Shown here in pieces: positions 8,166 through 16,015 of a stretch of 32,890 nt of DNA. Source of the DNA: a virus; IMG/VR virus record IMGVR_UViG_3300027973_000147, positions 1-32,890 of that record. One strand, 5' to 3'. The notes beneath the pieces were generated by a model, which saw only the letters and a program-made list of their open reading frames with translations, had not been told where the DNA came from and ran no database searches. Position 1 is the first letter of the stretch; every line of letters starts with the position of its first letter. Made by a program: the position numbers and the translations under genes.

Positions 8166-8630
8166 ATGGGTTTCGCTTCCCACCTTGGCCCTTGGCTGCT
8201 TGGCACTAACAAGTACACCACTGGCACCACTGCGGATACTACACAGAATATGGGCGCGGCTGTTGTTGCGCAACAGGCTAACGTCGCGTTCGGTACGCTG
8301 ACTGGTAATGCGTTTGTGCTCCCTGCTGGCGCAATGGTTACGCACGTTACAGTTGTAACTACTACCGTTTTTAGTGCTGCAACAACGCTTAAACTTAGCA
8401 TTGGCGGGGTTGACTTTACGACTACGGGCACGATTACTAGCGTAGGCGCGGTCAATCTAAACGCTAACGCTACGACCCCCGGCGGCTGGCTAAACGTCGG
8501 TGCCACTGATGCACAAGTGACTTACACGATGGCTGGAACTAGTTTGACAACTGGCGCGGCTACTGTGTTTATTATGTATGTCGTCAAAGGCTCCGACGGC
8601 GCGATGTACCCGACCAGTACGCAAAACTAA
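8166..8630 (+). CDS. Beta-rich virion structural protein, unknown
   Basis: This is a 154-aa Thr/Ala/Val-rich protein with no membrane segment. The alternating hydrophobic pattern (GAMVTHVTVVTTTV, then TTLKLSIGGVDF) suggests a beta-sandwich. GAGGA at 8155-8159 is well spaced to the ATG. It is the first gene after the restart promoter candidate and the first of the fibre module, so a surface or fibre-base protein is likely. No family is recognised. Confidence 0.7.
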   Translation: MGFASHLGPWLLGTNKYTTGTTADTTQNMGAAVVAQQANVAFGTLTGNAFVLPAGAMVTHVTVVTTTVFSAATTLKLSIGGVDFTTTGTITSVGAVNLNANATTPGGWLNVGATDAQVTYTMAGTSLTTGAATVFIMYVVKGSDGAMYPTSTQN

Positions 8631-8639
8631 GGGGCTGAT

Positions 8640-8990
8640 ATGCGCCCAGTTGTTTACACGATTACCGGCGGCGCTGGTACGCAGGTTGTATCGCGGGTGT
8701 GCCCGATTGACCACTACATTTCTCCGGCAAACATTGCTTTGAATGTGGTAGTCACGGGCACTATTACCTATACGGTGCAGTACACGTTTGACGATGTGTT
8801 TGCTCCGGGGTACGACCCCGCCAATGGCAACTGGACTAATCACCCAACGCTGGTGACAAAGACAGTTACTGCGGATTCAAACATTTCGTACCCTGTTCGC
8901 GGGATTCGGGTTATTTCCCCGGCGTCTCCTTCGTCTTCTGGCACTGCTACTTTGACCATCATCCAAGGTGGTGGATCAGGTTTAGCATAA
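8640..8990 (+). CDS. Beta-rich virion structural protein, unknown
   Basis: This 116-aa protein has the strand pattern of a small jelly-roll or Ig-like domain (GTITYTVQYTFDDVF, then TATLTIIQGGGSG). It follows the previous structural gene after 9 bases, with AAGGGG upstream of its ATG. Small proteins of this type often sit beside fibre genes in aquatic phages. The function is not recognised. A decoration or fibre-attachment role is inferred from location. Confidence 0.68.
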   Translation: MRPVVYTITGGAGTQVVSRVCPIDHYISPANIALNVVVTGTITYTVQYTFDDVFAPGYDPANGNWTNHPTLVTKTVTADSNISYPVRGIRVISPASPSSSGTATLTIIQGGGSGLA

Positions 8991-9003
8991 TTAAGGGGTT
9001 GCG

Positions 9004-10137
9004 ATGTCAGTTGTCCTTGCCGGAGAAAGCAGCGGAATTGTCCTGCTTACAGAACCATTTTCTGGTGGTGTTACTACGGTTAGCTTTGGGTCTACGGGAT
9101 TAACCCCCAATACCGCAACAGGCGGTGTAGTTACGGTAGCCGGTACTTTGGCTGTTGCTAGTGGTGGCACTGGAGTTACAGCGTCTTCTGGTGCAAACTC
9201 GGTAACTTTGCGTGACGCTAACGGAAACATCACTACCAACGCTACGTTCAACGGATTTACAAGTGTCGCCGCGTCTGGAACTTTAATCACGCTGACGGCG
9301 GCATCAACGCCTGTATATAACGTCACGGGTTCTGGTGGACAAGTTATTCAGTTGCCAAACGCAACCACATTACCAAACGGCACAATCTTTTCGTTCAACA
9401 ACAACCAGTCTAGCGGCGCAATAACCGTAAATAATGCTTCGTCTACGCTAGTTGTTTCTGTTCCTTCTGGCGGGTATGTAACAGTTGTTCTGTTATCAAA
9501 TGCAACCTCTGCGGGCAGTTGGGACAGACATGACCAGACTCCTAGCAACACTTCGTGGTCAACGAATACCCTTGACTATCCCGGTTCTATTACGTCAGCA
9601 ACGTGGAACGGGGTTGCAGTAGCTCCAAACAGAGGTGGCACTGGCGTAGCAAATAACACAGCCAGCACGATTACCATATCTGGGGCTTTTGGAACAACAC
9701 TTACGGTTTCCGGCACAACCGCTGTTACGTTGCCTACGACGGGAACACTTGCGACTCTAGCTGGAGCCGAGACGTTTACCAGTAAGACGCTGACCAACCC
9801 AACGATTACAAACTACACTGAAACCCGATATGCGGCGACGGTTACGGGTAATGCGATCACGCTTGATTTGACCAACGGAACCTTTCAAACCATTACGACA
9901 ATGGTTGGAGCAAATGCGATCACGCTGCCTGCGGTTGCGAGTGGGAAGTCTTTGACGGTGCAGGTGCTGTACGCCTCGACGCCTACGACGTTGACGTTTG
10001 CCACGCCATCTGGAACGCTCAAGTGGCCCGGAGGCACGGCTCCAACAGCTACGCTGACCAACACAAAGTACGACTTCTACACCTTTATTTCTGATGGCAC
10101 AAACTGGTACGGGATTCAATCAGGGGCAAACTTCTGA
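9004..10137 (+). CDS. Tail-fibre-like protein
   Basis: This 377-aa protein is rich in Thr, Gly, Ser, Ala and Asn. It carries fibre linker signatures: VASGGTGVTASSG near residues 52-64, RGGTGVANNTAS near 209-220, and a KTLTNPTITNY turn. The repeated short strands resemble trimeric fibre shafts, and the C-terminus DGTNWYGIQSGANF looks like a compact tip. It overlaps the next gene by one base (TGATG). Its exact place on the particle cannot be determined from sequence. Confidence 0.78.
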   Translation: MSVVLAGESSGIVLLTEPFSGGVTTVSFGSTGLTPNTATGGVVTVAGTLAVASGGTGVTASSGANSVTLRDANGNITTNATFNGFTSVAASGTLITLTAASTPVYNVTGSGGQVIQLPNATTLPNGTIFSFNNNQSSGAITVNNASSTLVVSVPSGGYVTVVLLSNATSAGSWDRHDQTPSNTSWSTNTLDYPGSITSATWNGVAVAPNRGGTGVANNTASTITISGAFGTTLTVSGTTAVTLPTTGTLATLAGAETFTSKTLTNPTITNYTETRYAATVTGNAITLDLTNGTFQTITTMVGANAITLPAVASGKSLTVQVLYASTPTTLTFATPSGTLKWPGGTAPTATLTNTKYDFYTFISDGTNWYGIQSGANF

Positions 10138-11183
10138 TGTTTTCAACCAGTAAGTTTTTTAGAAAGCCTAGCAGCGGCGGCGCAAGTTCCTCTATTGTAG
10201 TGTCAAACAGTACAAGCCCATATATTTACGCATTTCCTTGGGCTTCTGGTACTGGGTTTGGAACTAAATATGCAAATCCATCAGTTCTTCCATCTAGCGC
10301 CGCATACGCTGGCCCTAGCGTTGCATTTAGCAGTAGTGCAGTAGCCATTGCGTTTTTTGGGGCGTCACCATATATTAACGTTTACCCTTGGACTTCTAGT
10401 ACTGGGTTTGGAACTAAATACGCAAACCCATCCCCAGTTATAGGCGGGGTAGCGATTGGTCCAAGATTTAATCCGGCTGAGAATGTTATTGCTATAGGAA
10501 TTGATAGCTCTCCATATATTTCTGCTTATCTTTGGTCTGCTGGATTTGGGACTAAATACGCTAATCCATCTACGCTACCAACCGGTTATGGGGTAGAGGC
10601 AGCATTTAATTCTGCAGGGACTGCAATAGCAGTTGCTCACGGTACGTCTCCATATATTTCAACTTATCCTTGGTCTACTGGTTTTGGCACCAAATATGCA
10701 AACCCGTCGACCTTGCCGACTGGTACAGGAAACGGCGTAGCATTTAGTCCTGCTGGTAATGTTATTGCAATAGCTCATCAGACGTCTCCATATATTACCG
10801 CCTACCCTTGGTCTGCTGGATTTGGGACTAAATATGCAAACCCGGCTACATTGCCAGCTAGCAACGGAACCGCCGTAAACTTTAGTCCTTCAGGTAGTGC
10901 TATTGCAGTATCACATACTTTTTCTCCGGCTATTCGAGTTTATGCTTGGTCTTCTGGAAGCGGCTTTGGAACTTTATATACAGGCCCATCTCCTACAATA
11001 TCAAGCGATTCATACAGTGCTGCGTTTAATGCTGCTGGCACTGATATTTGCATAGGAATAGCTACTTCACCTTTTGGGGTTGCTGCGCACCCTTGGTCAG
11101 ACGCTACTGGTTTTGGAACTAAATATGCAGCCCCAGTTGGTCTGAACACTGGTGCAACAGCGGGCATAAGATTTTCACCTTAA
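10137..11183 (+). CDS. Predicted seven-bladed beta-propeller virion protein
   Basis: After a 26-residue leader, the 348-aa protein is built from seven repeats of 46-50 residues (the last is 38). The consensus is SPYIxAYPWSxGFGTKYANP followed by a strand pair like VAFSPAGNVIAIAH. The repeat resembles a WD40 blade. The last repeat lacks its final strand, ending IRFSP, while the N-terminus supplies SSSIVVSNST, as expected for the Velcro closure of a propeller. Repeats 3, 4 and 5 are nearly identical, suggesting recent duplication. No enzyme motif is visible. Its position after a fibre gene suggests receptor or glycan binding, which is an inference. Confidence 0.75.
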   Translation: MFSTSKFFRKPSSGGASSSIVVSNSTSPYIYAFPWASGTGFGTKYANPSVLPSSAAYAGPSVAFSSSAVAIAFFGASPYINVYPWTSSTGFGTKYANPSPVIGGVAIGPRFNPAENVIAIGIDSSPYISAYLWSAGFGTKYANPSTLPTGYGVEAAFNSAGTAIAVAHGTSPYISTYPWSTGFGTKYANPSTLPTGTGNGVAFSPAGNVIAIAHQTSPYITAYPWSAGFGTKYANPATLPASNGTAVNFSPSGSAIAVSHTFSPAIRVYAWSSGSGFGTLYTGPSPTISSDSYSAAFNAAGTDICIGIATSPFGVAAHPWSDATGFGTKYAAPVGLNTGATAGIRFSP

Positions 11184-11198
11184 CTAAAAGGAACTTTA

Positions 11199-11564
11199 AT
11201 GGTCACCGACCAAGAACATCTGAACAACCTCATTGTTGCCGCTTTTGGCCGTGAGATGGAAATCTATCAGTATCAAATCAACGTAGACAACTACGCCGTG
11301 ATGCTTGCTGCACTACCGCAGGAAAGCTGGCCGGATGATTTGGTTCAGTACAAAGAGGCTGCTATTGACAAGTTGCCTGAAAGCCTTGATGATGATGCTG
11401 TACTTACTATTTCTGAGCATCAATATCGGGACAGAATCCGCAATCTGCTACGCACGGAAAAGGTAGAGCAGAGCAAAGCCACCCGAGTTCGTGATGCGCT
11501 CAAGGCACAGATTGGTACGGACTATGACACCCTTGTGGCTGCGTACAAAGCTAACCAGCAGTAA
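11199..11564 (+). CDS. Small helical protein at the end of fibre module 1
   Basis: This is a 121-aa charged, all-helical soluble protein (MVTDQEHLNNLIVAAFGREM). AAAAGGAA lies upstream of the ATG. It ends the first fibre block much as the assembly chaperone ends the second, so a fibre chaperone is possible, but I see no motif of that family. The function is unknown. Confidence 0.7.
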   Translation: MVTDQEHLNNLIVAAFGREMEIYQYQINVDNYAVMLAALPQESWPDDLVQYKEAAIDKLPESLDDDAVLTISEHQYRDRIRNLLRTEKVEQSKATRVRDALKAQIGTDYDTLVAAYKANQQ

Positions 11565-11566
11565 TC

Positions 11567-11827
11567 ATGGCTAAATCTCCTGCATGGCAAAGAGCAGAAG
11601 GAAAGGACCCCAAAGGGGGTCTGAATGCGAAGGGACGCGCGTCCGCGAAATCACAAGGGATGAACTTAAAGCCCCCCGCCCCGAAACCAAAAACGAAAGA
11701 AGACGCCGGGAGAAGGAAGAGCTTCTGTTCGAGAATGGAAGGCATGAAGTCGAAACTTACCTCAGCGAAAACAGCCAAAGACCCAAACAGCCGGATTAAC
11801 AAAAGCCTGAGGAAGTGGGCATGTTAA
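11567..11827 (+). CDS. Small basic protein, DUF6321-like
   Basis: This 86-aa, strongly basic protein begins KSPAWQRAEGKDPKGGLNAK and ends KTAKDPNSRINKSLRKWAC. I recognise this pattern as DUF6321, a family common in marine and freshwater phages and of unknown function. It is probably disordered and may bind nucleic acid. The start follows the preceding stop by two bases, and the end overlaps the endonuclease gene. Confidence 0.8.
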   Translation: MAKSPAWQRAEGKDPKGGLNAKGRASAKSQGMNLKPPAPKPKTKEDAGRRKSFCSRMEGMKSKLTSAKTAKDPNSRINKSLRKWAC

Positions 11828-12261
11828 ACACAAAACGTGACTGGGGAAGAGTTCCCAAAGCTCCTGACGGGCAGGGAAGATATCGTTGTAGCAAATGCAA
11901 AGAGTGGAAACTTCCAACCGCGTTTAATAAAAACAAGACCCAAACTTCGGGCTTGTCGTATGCGTGTAAATCTTGCACAAAAGTAGAAGTGCGTAAGTAC
12001 AACTTACCCGCAAAGTATGGTATATCTGCGGCTCAGTTTGCTGAAAAACTTTTGGCGCAAGGCGGAAAATGTGCGTGTTGCTCCGTAGCGTTTGATATCG
12101 AAGGAAAAATATCAGACCGCCCTTGCGTAGACCATAACCACATCACCAATGAAGTTCGTGATTTGCTGTGCAGTCGGTGTAATTTGGCGGCTGGAAATGT
12201 GGGTGACAGCTCTTCTCGTGCTGAACAGTTGATGTCATACTTGAAAAAGTGGAAGTGCTGA
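11821..12261 (+). CDS. Recombination endonuclease VII-like (first copy)
   Basis: This 146-aa His-Me-finger nuclease resembles T4 gp49, which resolves branched DNA before packaging. The zinc ligands are likely C23/C26/C49/C52 and C84/C87/C117/C120. The catalytic motif VDHNHITNEVRDLLCSRCN lies at 103-121, with D104, H105 and H107 and the usual asparagine N121. I chose ATG 11821 because GAGGAAG (11809-11815) is ideally spaced, although GTG 11815 is in frame. Debranching replicated DNA for the terminase fits its late location. A homing nuclease is an alternative, since the HNH-type fold is shared. Confidence 0.88.
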   Translation: MLNTKRDWGRVPKAPDGQGRYRCSKCKEWKLPTAFNKNKTQTSGLSYACKSCTKVEVRKYNLPAKYGISAAQFAEKLLAQGGKCACCSVAFDIEGKISDRPCVDHNHITNEVRDLLCSRCNLAAGNVGDSSSRAEQLMSYLKKWKC

Positions 12262-12262
12262 G

Positions 12263-12499
12263 ATGGAACATACTATTTGGAACGCAGTTCTTTCGGTAGG
12301 CGTCAGCGTTGCGGGATTCTTCCTCAAGAGCGTCTTCGACGAGGTAAAACGCCTTCAAGTACTGATTAACAAGACCCGCGAAGAGATCGCCAAAGAGTAC
12401 GTTACCAAGACACAACTAGACGCAGACATCAACCGCATCTTTGACCGCCTTGATCGTCTTGAAAGTAAGATTGATCGGCTTATGGAGCAGCACAAGTGA
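12263..12499 (+). CDS. Membrane-anchored coiled-coil small protein
   Basis: This 78-aa protein has one hydrophobic segment at about residues 5-24 (WNAVLSVGVSVAGFFLKSVF), followed by a charged coiled coil with heptad-like DRLDRLESKIDRLMEQ at the end. Similar short phage proteins are known without assigned function. A holin-like or spanin-like role is possible, but a clear holin is present elsewhere in the window. The final stop overlaps the GTG of the next gene (GTGA). Confidence 0.72.
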   Translation: MEHTIWNAVLSVGVSVAGFFLKSVFDEVKRLQVLINKTREEIAKEYVTKTQLDADINRIFDRLDRLESKIDRLMEQHK

Positions 12500-13875
12500 G
12501 AAAGCTCAAAAAATTTAAGCGCTACGATGAAGGCGGAGCCGTAGGCGCAGGTTCGGGCGATCCGTTTTCATACACGGATTTTAGCAACCGTGCTCGCAAT
12601 CTTCGCAAACCATCTGAAGCTGCGGAAATTGACGACTCGCGAGAGCGTTACGCTTCGACTTCAGCGTCGGGGATGATGAATCCCTCCCTACGTCCGGGGC
12701 AAGGTAGACGGCGCGATGACGGCGATGGAGAACCTGCAAAAGCACCCCCACCTTCGGGGCGCAGAGAAATTCCTCCAACGCCTCTAACTAAAGAGGAAGA
12801 ACGTGCGGACTCTGATAAAGGCGCGGAATCTAGCAGCGTTACTATCGCCGGGGATGCTAAAAAAGCAGAAAAGTACCGCCAGTCTTTGATGCCGGTCAGC
12901 AAACCCAAACCCAAGCCACCGGCCCCTGCCGCTGAAAAAACTCCAGCCGCATCTTCTAAACCTAGCTATGTAGGAGCGGATGATAGCGACGATAGCGTCG
13001 ACACCAAGAAGAAGAATGAGCTAGAACGGCTCAAGCGAGTTGGTAGTGGTGCTGTCGAACAGACCATGATGGGTCCGGTTGAGACCATTGCTCTTGGGGC
13101 TTCCAAGCTCCCAGCCATGGCCCGTGCTGGTTTTGGTGCGGCTAGAAAAGCGTATGATGAGTTCACCAAACCAGCGCCCAAAGAAGCTCCTAGGACTGAA
13201 CCAAAACTAGACTCAAAGCCAGCGCCCAAACAGGGTGAGTTGTTTGACGCCAAGGGCAATCCCACTGCGGAAGCCACGCGGGTATCTCCAAAGAGAGAAC
13301 CTAAGCAGGGCAAACTATTTGACGACGAAGGTAATGTTACCGCTGAAGCTGCACGCAGCGGTCCTAAACCCGCGCCAAAAGAAGCTCCTAAAGCTGAACC
13401 AAAAGCCGAAACCAAGTCTGGCGCTATCCAGCCAACTGGCAAGGGACCTTCCGAAGCCGGTAAGAAGTTAATGGAAAAAGGCAGAGGTTCTTTGAAGGAC
13501 CAAGCCATGGAAGCTGTTAACAAGCAACGGGTAGCAACTAAAGATCCTCGCGGAACCGTGCGGCCCGAACCCAAAACTATCAAACCAACTGGTAAAGGGG
13601 TTTCCAAAGCCGGTAAAGAATTAATGGATCGGGCTAACAACCGTAGTTCGACCATCCTAGAAAAAGAACGCAAACCCGATCTTGCAATGCAAGAGTATAT
13701 TTCTGGTAGGGAAACGGCTCGTAATCGCGTAAAGGACTTGTCGGACGACGGGTTATCCGCTGAGAGGTACGCGAACAAGAAAGGTGGCAAGATCCCGGCC
13801 TTTAAGAAAGGCGGTCTGGTCGGTCGCGCAGACGGTTGCGCACAACGTGGTAAAACCAAAGGCAGGATGGTGTAA
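12496..13875 (+). CDS. Low-complexity basic virion-associated protein with GG tags
   Basis: This is a 459-aa, Lys/Pro/Ala-rich, probably disordered protein starting at GTG with GGAG 8 bases upstream. A GG tag lies near the N-terminus (YDEGGAV, 10-16) and two near the C-terminus (KKGGKIP, FKKGGLV), followed by DGCAQRGKTKGRMV. Internal duplications include KQGxLFDxxGNxTAEA (twice) and PTGKGxSxAGKxLM (twice). One hydrophobic stretch near residues 190-210 (MGPVETIALGASKLPAMA) could be a membrane-active helix. I recognise no enzyme. Coupling to the next gene (TAATG) and the tags place it in the tagged-protein group. Confidence 0.75.
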   Translation: MRKLKKFKRYDEGGAVGAGSGDPFSYTDFSNRARNLRKPSEAAEIDDSRERYASTSASGMMNPSLRPGQGRRRDDGDGEPAKAPPPSGRREIPPTPLTKEEERADSDKGAESSSVTIAGDAKKAEKYRQSLMPVSKPKPKPPAPAAEKTPAASSKPSYVGADDSDDSVDTKKKNELERLKRVGSGAVEQTMMGPVETIALGASKLPAMARAGFGAARKAYDEFTKPAPKEAPRTEPKLDSKPAPKQGELFDAKGNPTAEATRVSPKREPKQGKLFDDEGNVTAEAARSGPKPAPKEAPKAEPKAETKSGAIQPTGKGPSEAGKKLMEKGRGSLKDQAMEAVNKQRVATKDPRGTVRPEPKTIKPTGKGVSKAGKELMDRANNRSSTILEKERKPDLAMQEYISGRETARNRVKDLSDDGLSAERYANKKGGKIPAFKKGGLVGRADGCAQRGKTKGRMV

Positions 13876-14213
13876 TGCCTAGCACCAGCAAGAAACAGCA
13901 CAATTTCATGGAGGCGATTGCCCATTCGCCTTCGTTTGCTAAGAAAGCTGGTGTGCCCCAGTCCGTAGGTAAAGACTTTTCAGCGGCTGACAAAGGCCGC
14001 AAATTCTCCAAAGGTGGTGAAATGGCTGAATCGAAAGCAATGATTGGCAAAGAACTGTCCTTCATGAAAAAGAAGGGCGCTCCAGCCTCTATGATCAAAC
14101 ACGAGAAAGCGGAAGCTAAAGGCTACGCCAAGGGCGGCTCGATTGACGGCTGCGCTCAACGTGGCAAGACCAAACTCAAGCGGCCCAAGATGGCTGGCGG
14201 CGGTATGTGCTGA
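13875..14213 (+). CDS. Small basic tagged protein
   Basis: This 112-aa protein begins MPSTSKKQHNFMEAIAHS, followed by PSFAKKAGVPQSVGKDF, a pattern I have seen in small conserved proteins of aquatic phages. It is rich in Lys and Gly and carries FSKGGEM (44-50), AKGGSIDGCAQRGKTK and a terminal AGGGMC. The DGCAQRGKTK element is shared with the preceding gene. The start overlaps the upstream stop (TAATG). The function is unknown. Nucleic-acid or capsid-interior binding is plausible from charge. Confidence 0.78.
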   Translation: MPSTSKKQHNFMEAIAHSPSFAKKAGVPQSVGKDFSAADKGRKFSKGGEMAESKAMIGKELSFMKKKGAPASMIKHEKAEAKGYAKGGSIDGCAQRGKTKLKRPKMAGGGMC

Positions 14214-14464
14214 TGTTAGCCAGCCGTGGGATGGGGAAGATTGACCCATCCAAAATGCCCGGTAAGAAGAAGATCACCCGCAAGGATGATCCGAATCAGG
14301 TAGCCATGTACGCTGAAGGCGGGCATGTTGGTCTGTACGACAACATTAACGCCAAACGTAAACGTATCGCCCAAGGCTCTGGCGAAAAGATGAGGAAGCC
14401 CGGAGCCAAGGGCGCTCCTTCCAAGCAAGACTTTATCGACTCTGCTAAGACGGCGAAAAAATGA
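14213..14464 (+). CDS. Small basic tagged protein
   Basis: This 83-aa protein contains MYAEGGHVGLYDNINAKRKR and then GSGEKMRKPGAKGAPS, a conserved pattern in small proteins of related phages. I selected ATG 14213, which overlaps the previous stop (TGATG). GTG 14207 and ATG 14231 are alternatives. The end overlaps the next gene as ATGA. It has no membrane segment or catalytic motif, and its function is unknown. Confidence 0.75.
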   Translation: MLASRGMGKIDPSKMPGKKKITRKDDPNQVAMYAEGGHVGLYDNINAKRKRIAQGSGEKMRKPGAKGAPSKQDFIDSAKTAKK

Positions 14465-15171
14465 CAGTATCCGGGGTCGCCAACTTTGACATGAACTTCA
14501 CGGAACTCGCTGAAGAAGCGTGGGAACGTGCAGGGCGTGAGATGCGTACCGGCTATGATCTTCGGACGGCGCGGCGTAGTGCCAACATCATGATGGCTGA
14601 ATGGGCTAACCGTGGTATCAACATGTGGACGATTGAGTCTGGCTCAATCCCTTTGGTCCAAGGTACGGCAACGTACAACCTACCGGCGGACACGGTAGAC
14701 CTGCTAGAGCATGTAATCCGTACGGGGTCAGGCAACTCTGCTACTCAAGCGGATCTAACCATCACGCGCATTAGCGTCTCAACATACGCGACTATTCCAA
14801 ACAAACTTAGTCAAGCGCGTCCAATCCAAGTCTATATTGACCGCAAGCAAGCTATTCCGACTATCACCGTCTGGCCTATTCCAGATCAAGGTCCAAGCGG
14901 TAGCCCCTACTACACATTTGTCTATTGGCGGTTGCGTCGGATGGACAACATCGACACAGGTAGCAACACGGCTGATGTGAACTTCCGTTTCTTACCCTGC
15001 CTTACCGCAGGGCTGGCTTACTATATAGCCATGAAGATCCCTGAGGGGGCGCAACGCCTTGATATGCTAAAGACTGAATATGAGTATCAATGGGGGTTAG
15101 CGGCTTCTGAGGACCGGGAAAAAGCAGCGGATCGTTTTGTACCTAGACAGTATTTTATCGGTAGCAGCTAA
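14461..15171 (+). CDS. Head-tail connector candidate (P22 gp4/T7 gp11-like)
   Basis: This 236-aa protein starts with a helical region (ELAEEAWERAGREMRTGY, then RSANIMMAEWANRGINMWT), followed by a beta-rich middle (QGTATYNLPADTVDLLEHV; RPIQVYIDRK; ITVWPIPDQG) and a helical end (FRFLPCLTAGLAYYIAMKIP). This helix-beta-helix plan fits adaptor proteins that extend the portal and bind the nozzle. The family is widespread in aquatic phages. The exact equivalence to P22 gp4 or T7 gp11 is an inference. It is coupled to both neighbours. Confidence 0.65.
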   Translation: MTVSGVANFDMNFTELAEEAWERAGREMRTGYDLRTARRSANIMMAEWANRGINMWTIESGSIPLVQGTATYNLPADTVDLLEHVIRTGSGNSATQADLTITRISVSTYATIPNKLSQARPIQVYIDRKQAIPTITVWPIPDQGPSGSPYYTFVYWRLRRMDNIDTGSNTADVNFRFLPCLTAGLAYYIAMKIPEGAQRLDMLKTEYEYQWGLAASEDREKAADRFVPRQYFIGSS

Positions 15172-15560
15172 TGGGTAATCGGTTCGCCTCTGGCAAGATC
15201 GCTATTGCCGAATGCGACATGTGCGGGTTTCGGTACAAGTTAAAGGATCTCAAAAAGCTAGTAGTTAAGACAAAGCTAGTCAACATCAAGGTCTGCCCTC
15301 AGTGTTGGACGCCGGATCAGCCACAGCTACAGCTTGGTATGTATCCGATTGACGATCCTCAGGCACTGCGGGAACCTCGTAAAGACCTTAGTTACTATCA
15401 GTCTGGTACAAACGTGATTGGGTTTCCGTCAGAAGGCAGTAGAATTTTTCAGTGGGGTTGGAATCCAGTTGGCGGATCTAGGGGGTTTGATGATCCTTTG
15501 ACGCCAAACTACTTGGTTGCAACGACATACGTTGGTACAGTAACGGTTACGACATCATAG
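15171..15560 (+). CDS. Small Cys4 zinc-ribbon protein
   Basis: This 129-aa protein has two CxxC pairs, C15/C18 (CDMC) and C42/C45 (CPQC), separated by a basic linker, which is a typical zinc-ribbon layout. The second half (QLQLGMYPIDDPQALREPRK and onward) is aromatic and lacks catalytic motifs. Its opening, GNRFASGKIAIAECDMCG, matches a conserved protein of aquatic phages. It starts at TAATG directly after the connector candidate, so a structural zinc-stabilised role near the neck is possible. DNA or RNA binding is an alternative. Confidence 0.75.
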   Translation: MGNRFASGKIAIAECDMCGFRYKLKDLKKLVVKTKLVNIKVCPQCWTPDQPQLQLGMYPIDDPQALREPRKDLSYYQSGTNVIGFPSEGSRIFQWGWNPVGGSRGFDDPLTPNYLVATTYVGTVTVTTS

Positions 15561-15569
15561 GAGTCCGTG

Positions 15570-15746
15570 ATGGACAAGAAAGAAGTTAAAGCTATCGCGG
15601 ACACGGAAGTCCGTGCTCACGAGAAGAAAATGCACCCCGGCGCAAAAAAGATGAAAGCCGGTGGCCCGACCACGGACGACCGCATGAAGTACGGGAAGAA
15701 TTTGTCTCGTGCCATGAACCAGCGCAGCGGCGCGAGGGGGCGGTAA
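15570..15746 (+). CDS. 58-aa basic protein with GG tag
   Basis: This small gene is easily missed. ATG 15570 has AGGAG at 15559-15563, and its stop overlaps the next ATG as TAATG. It begins MDKKEVKAIADTEVRAHEKK and ends MNQRSGARGR, with KKMKAGGPTTDDRMKYGKN between. Almost every fifth residue is Lys or Arg. I have seen close relatives in other aquatic phage genomes. The function is unknown, but the spacing and coupling make it a real gene. Confidence 0.8.
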   Translation: MDKKEVKAIADTEVRAHEKKMHPGAKKMKAGGPTTDDRMKYGKNLSRAMNQRSGARGR

Positions 15747-16015
15747 TGGGTGGCTTCAGTATAAAAAAGGGCGGCAAAGAAGTTGGACCTGCTTCGACCT
15801 ACGCCGCACCGCATGACATGACTGGGAAAGCTAGTGTTGATCTGAGCAACAGCGGCTACGGTAAAAAGTCTCGCTCGATGAGCCTTGATGACCTGTGCGT
15901 CAGCGTTAGCAACATTTCAAGTAGCGAGTGCCCACCACCCAAGACCTCTGGTATCCAGATGCGGGGAACTGGTGCTGCCACTAAAGGTAAAATGTCTCGG
16001 GGTCCGATGGCATGA
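15746..16015 (+). CDS. Small Ser/Gly-rich tagged protein
   Basis: This 89-aa protein begins MGGFSIKKGGKEVGPASTYA and ends TSGIQMRGTGAATKGKMSRG followed by PMA. The C-terminal arginine/glycine tag is similar in style to the AQRGKTKGR tag of nearby genes. It is coupled on both sides (TAATG upstream, ATGA downstream). No enzyme motif or membrane segment is seen. It precedes the SU10-type adaptor, so it may be a minor neck or capsid component. The function is unknown. Confidence 0.77.
   Translation: MGGFSIKKGGKEVGPASTYAAPHDMTGKASVDLSNSGYGKKSRSMSLDDLCVSVSNISSSECPPPKTSGIQMRGTGAATKGKMSRGPMA

Noticed and set aside
12966-13925. 319-codon minus-strand frame
   Set aside because: Antisense shadow of the Lys/Pro-rich gene at 12496, with no recognisable domain or ribosome site.
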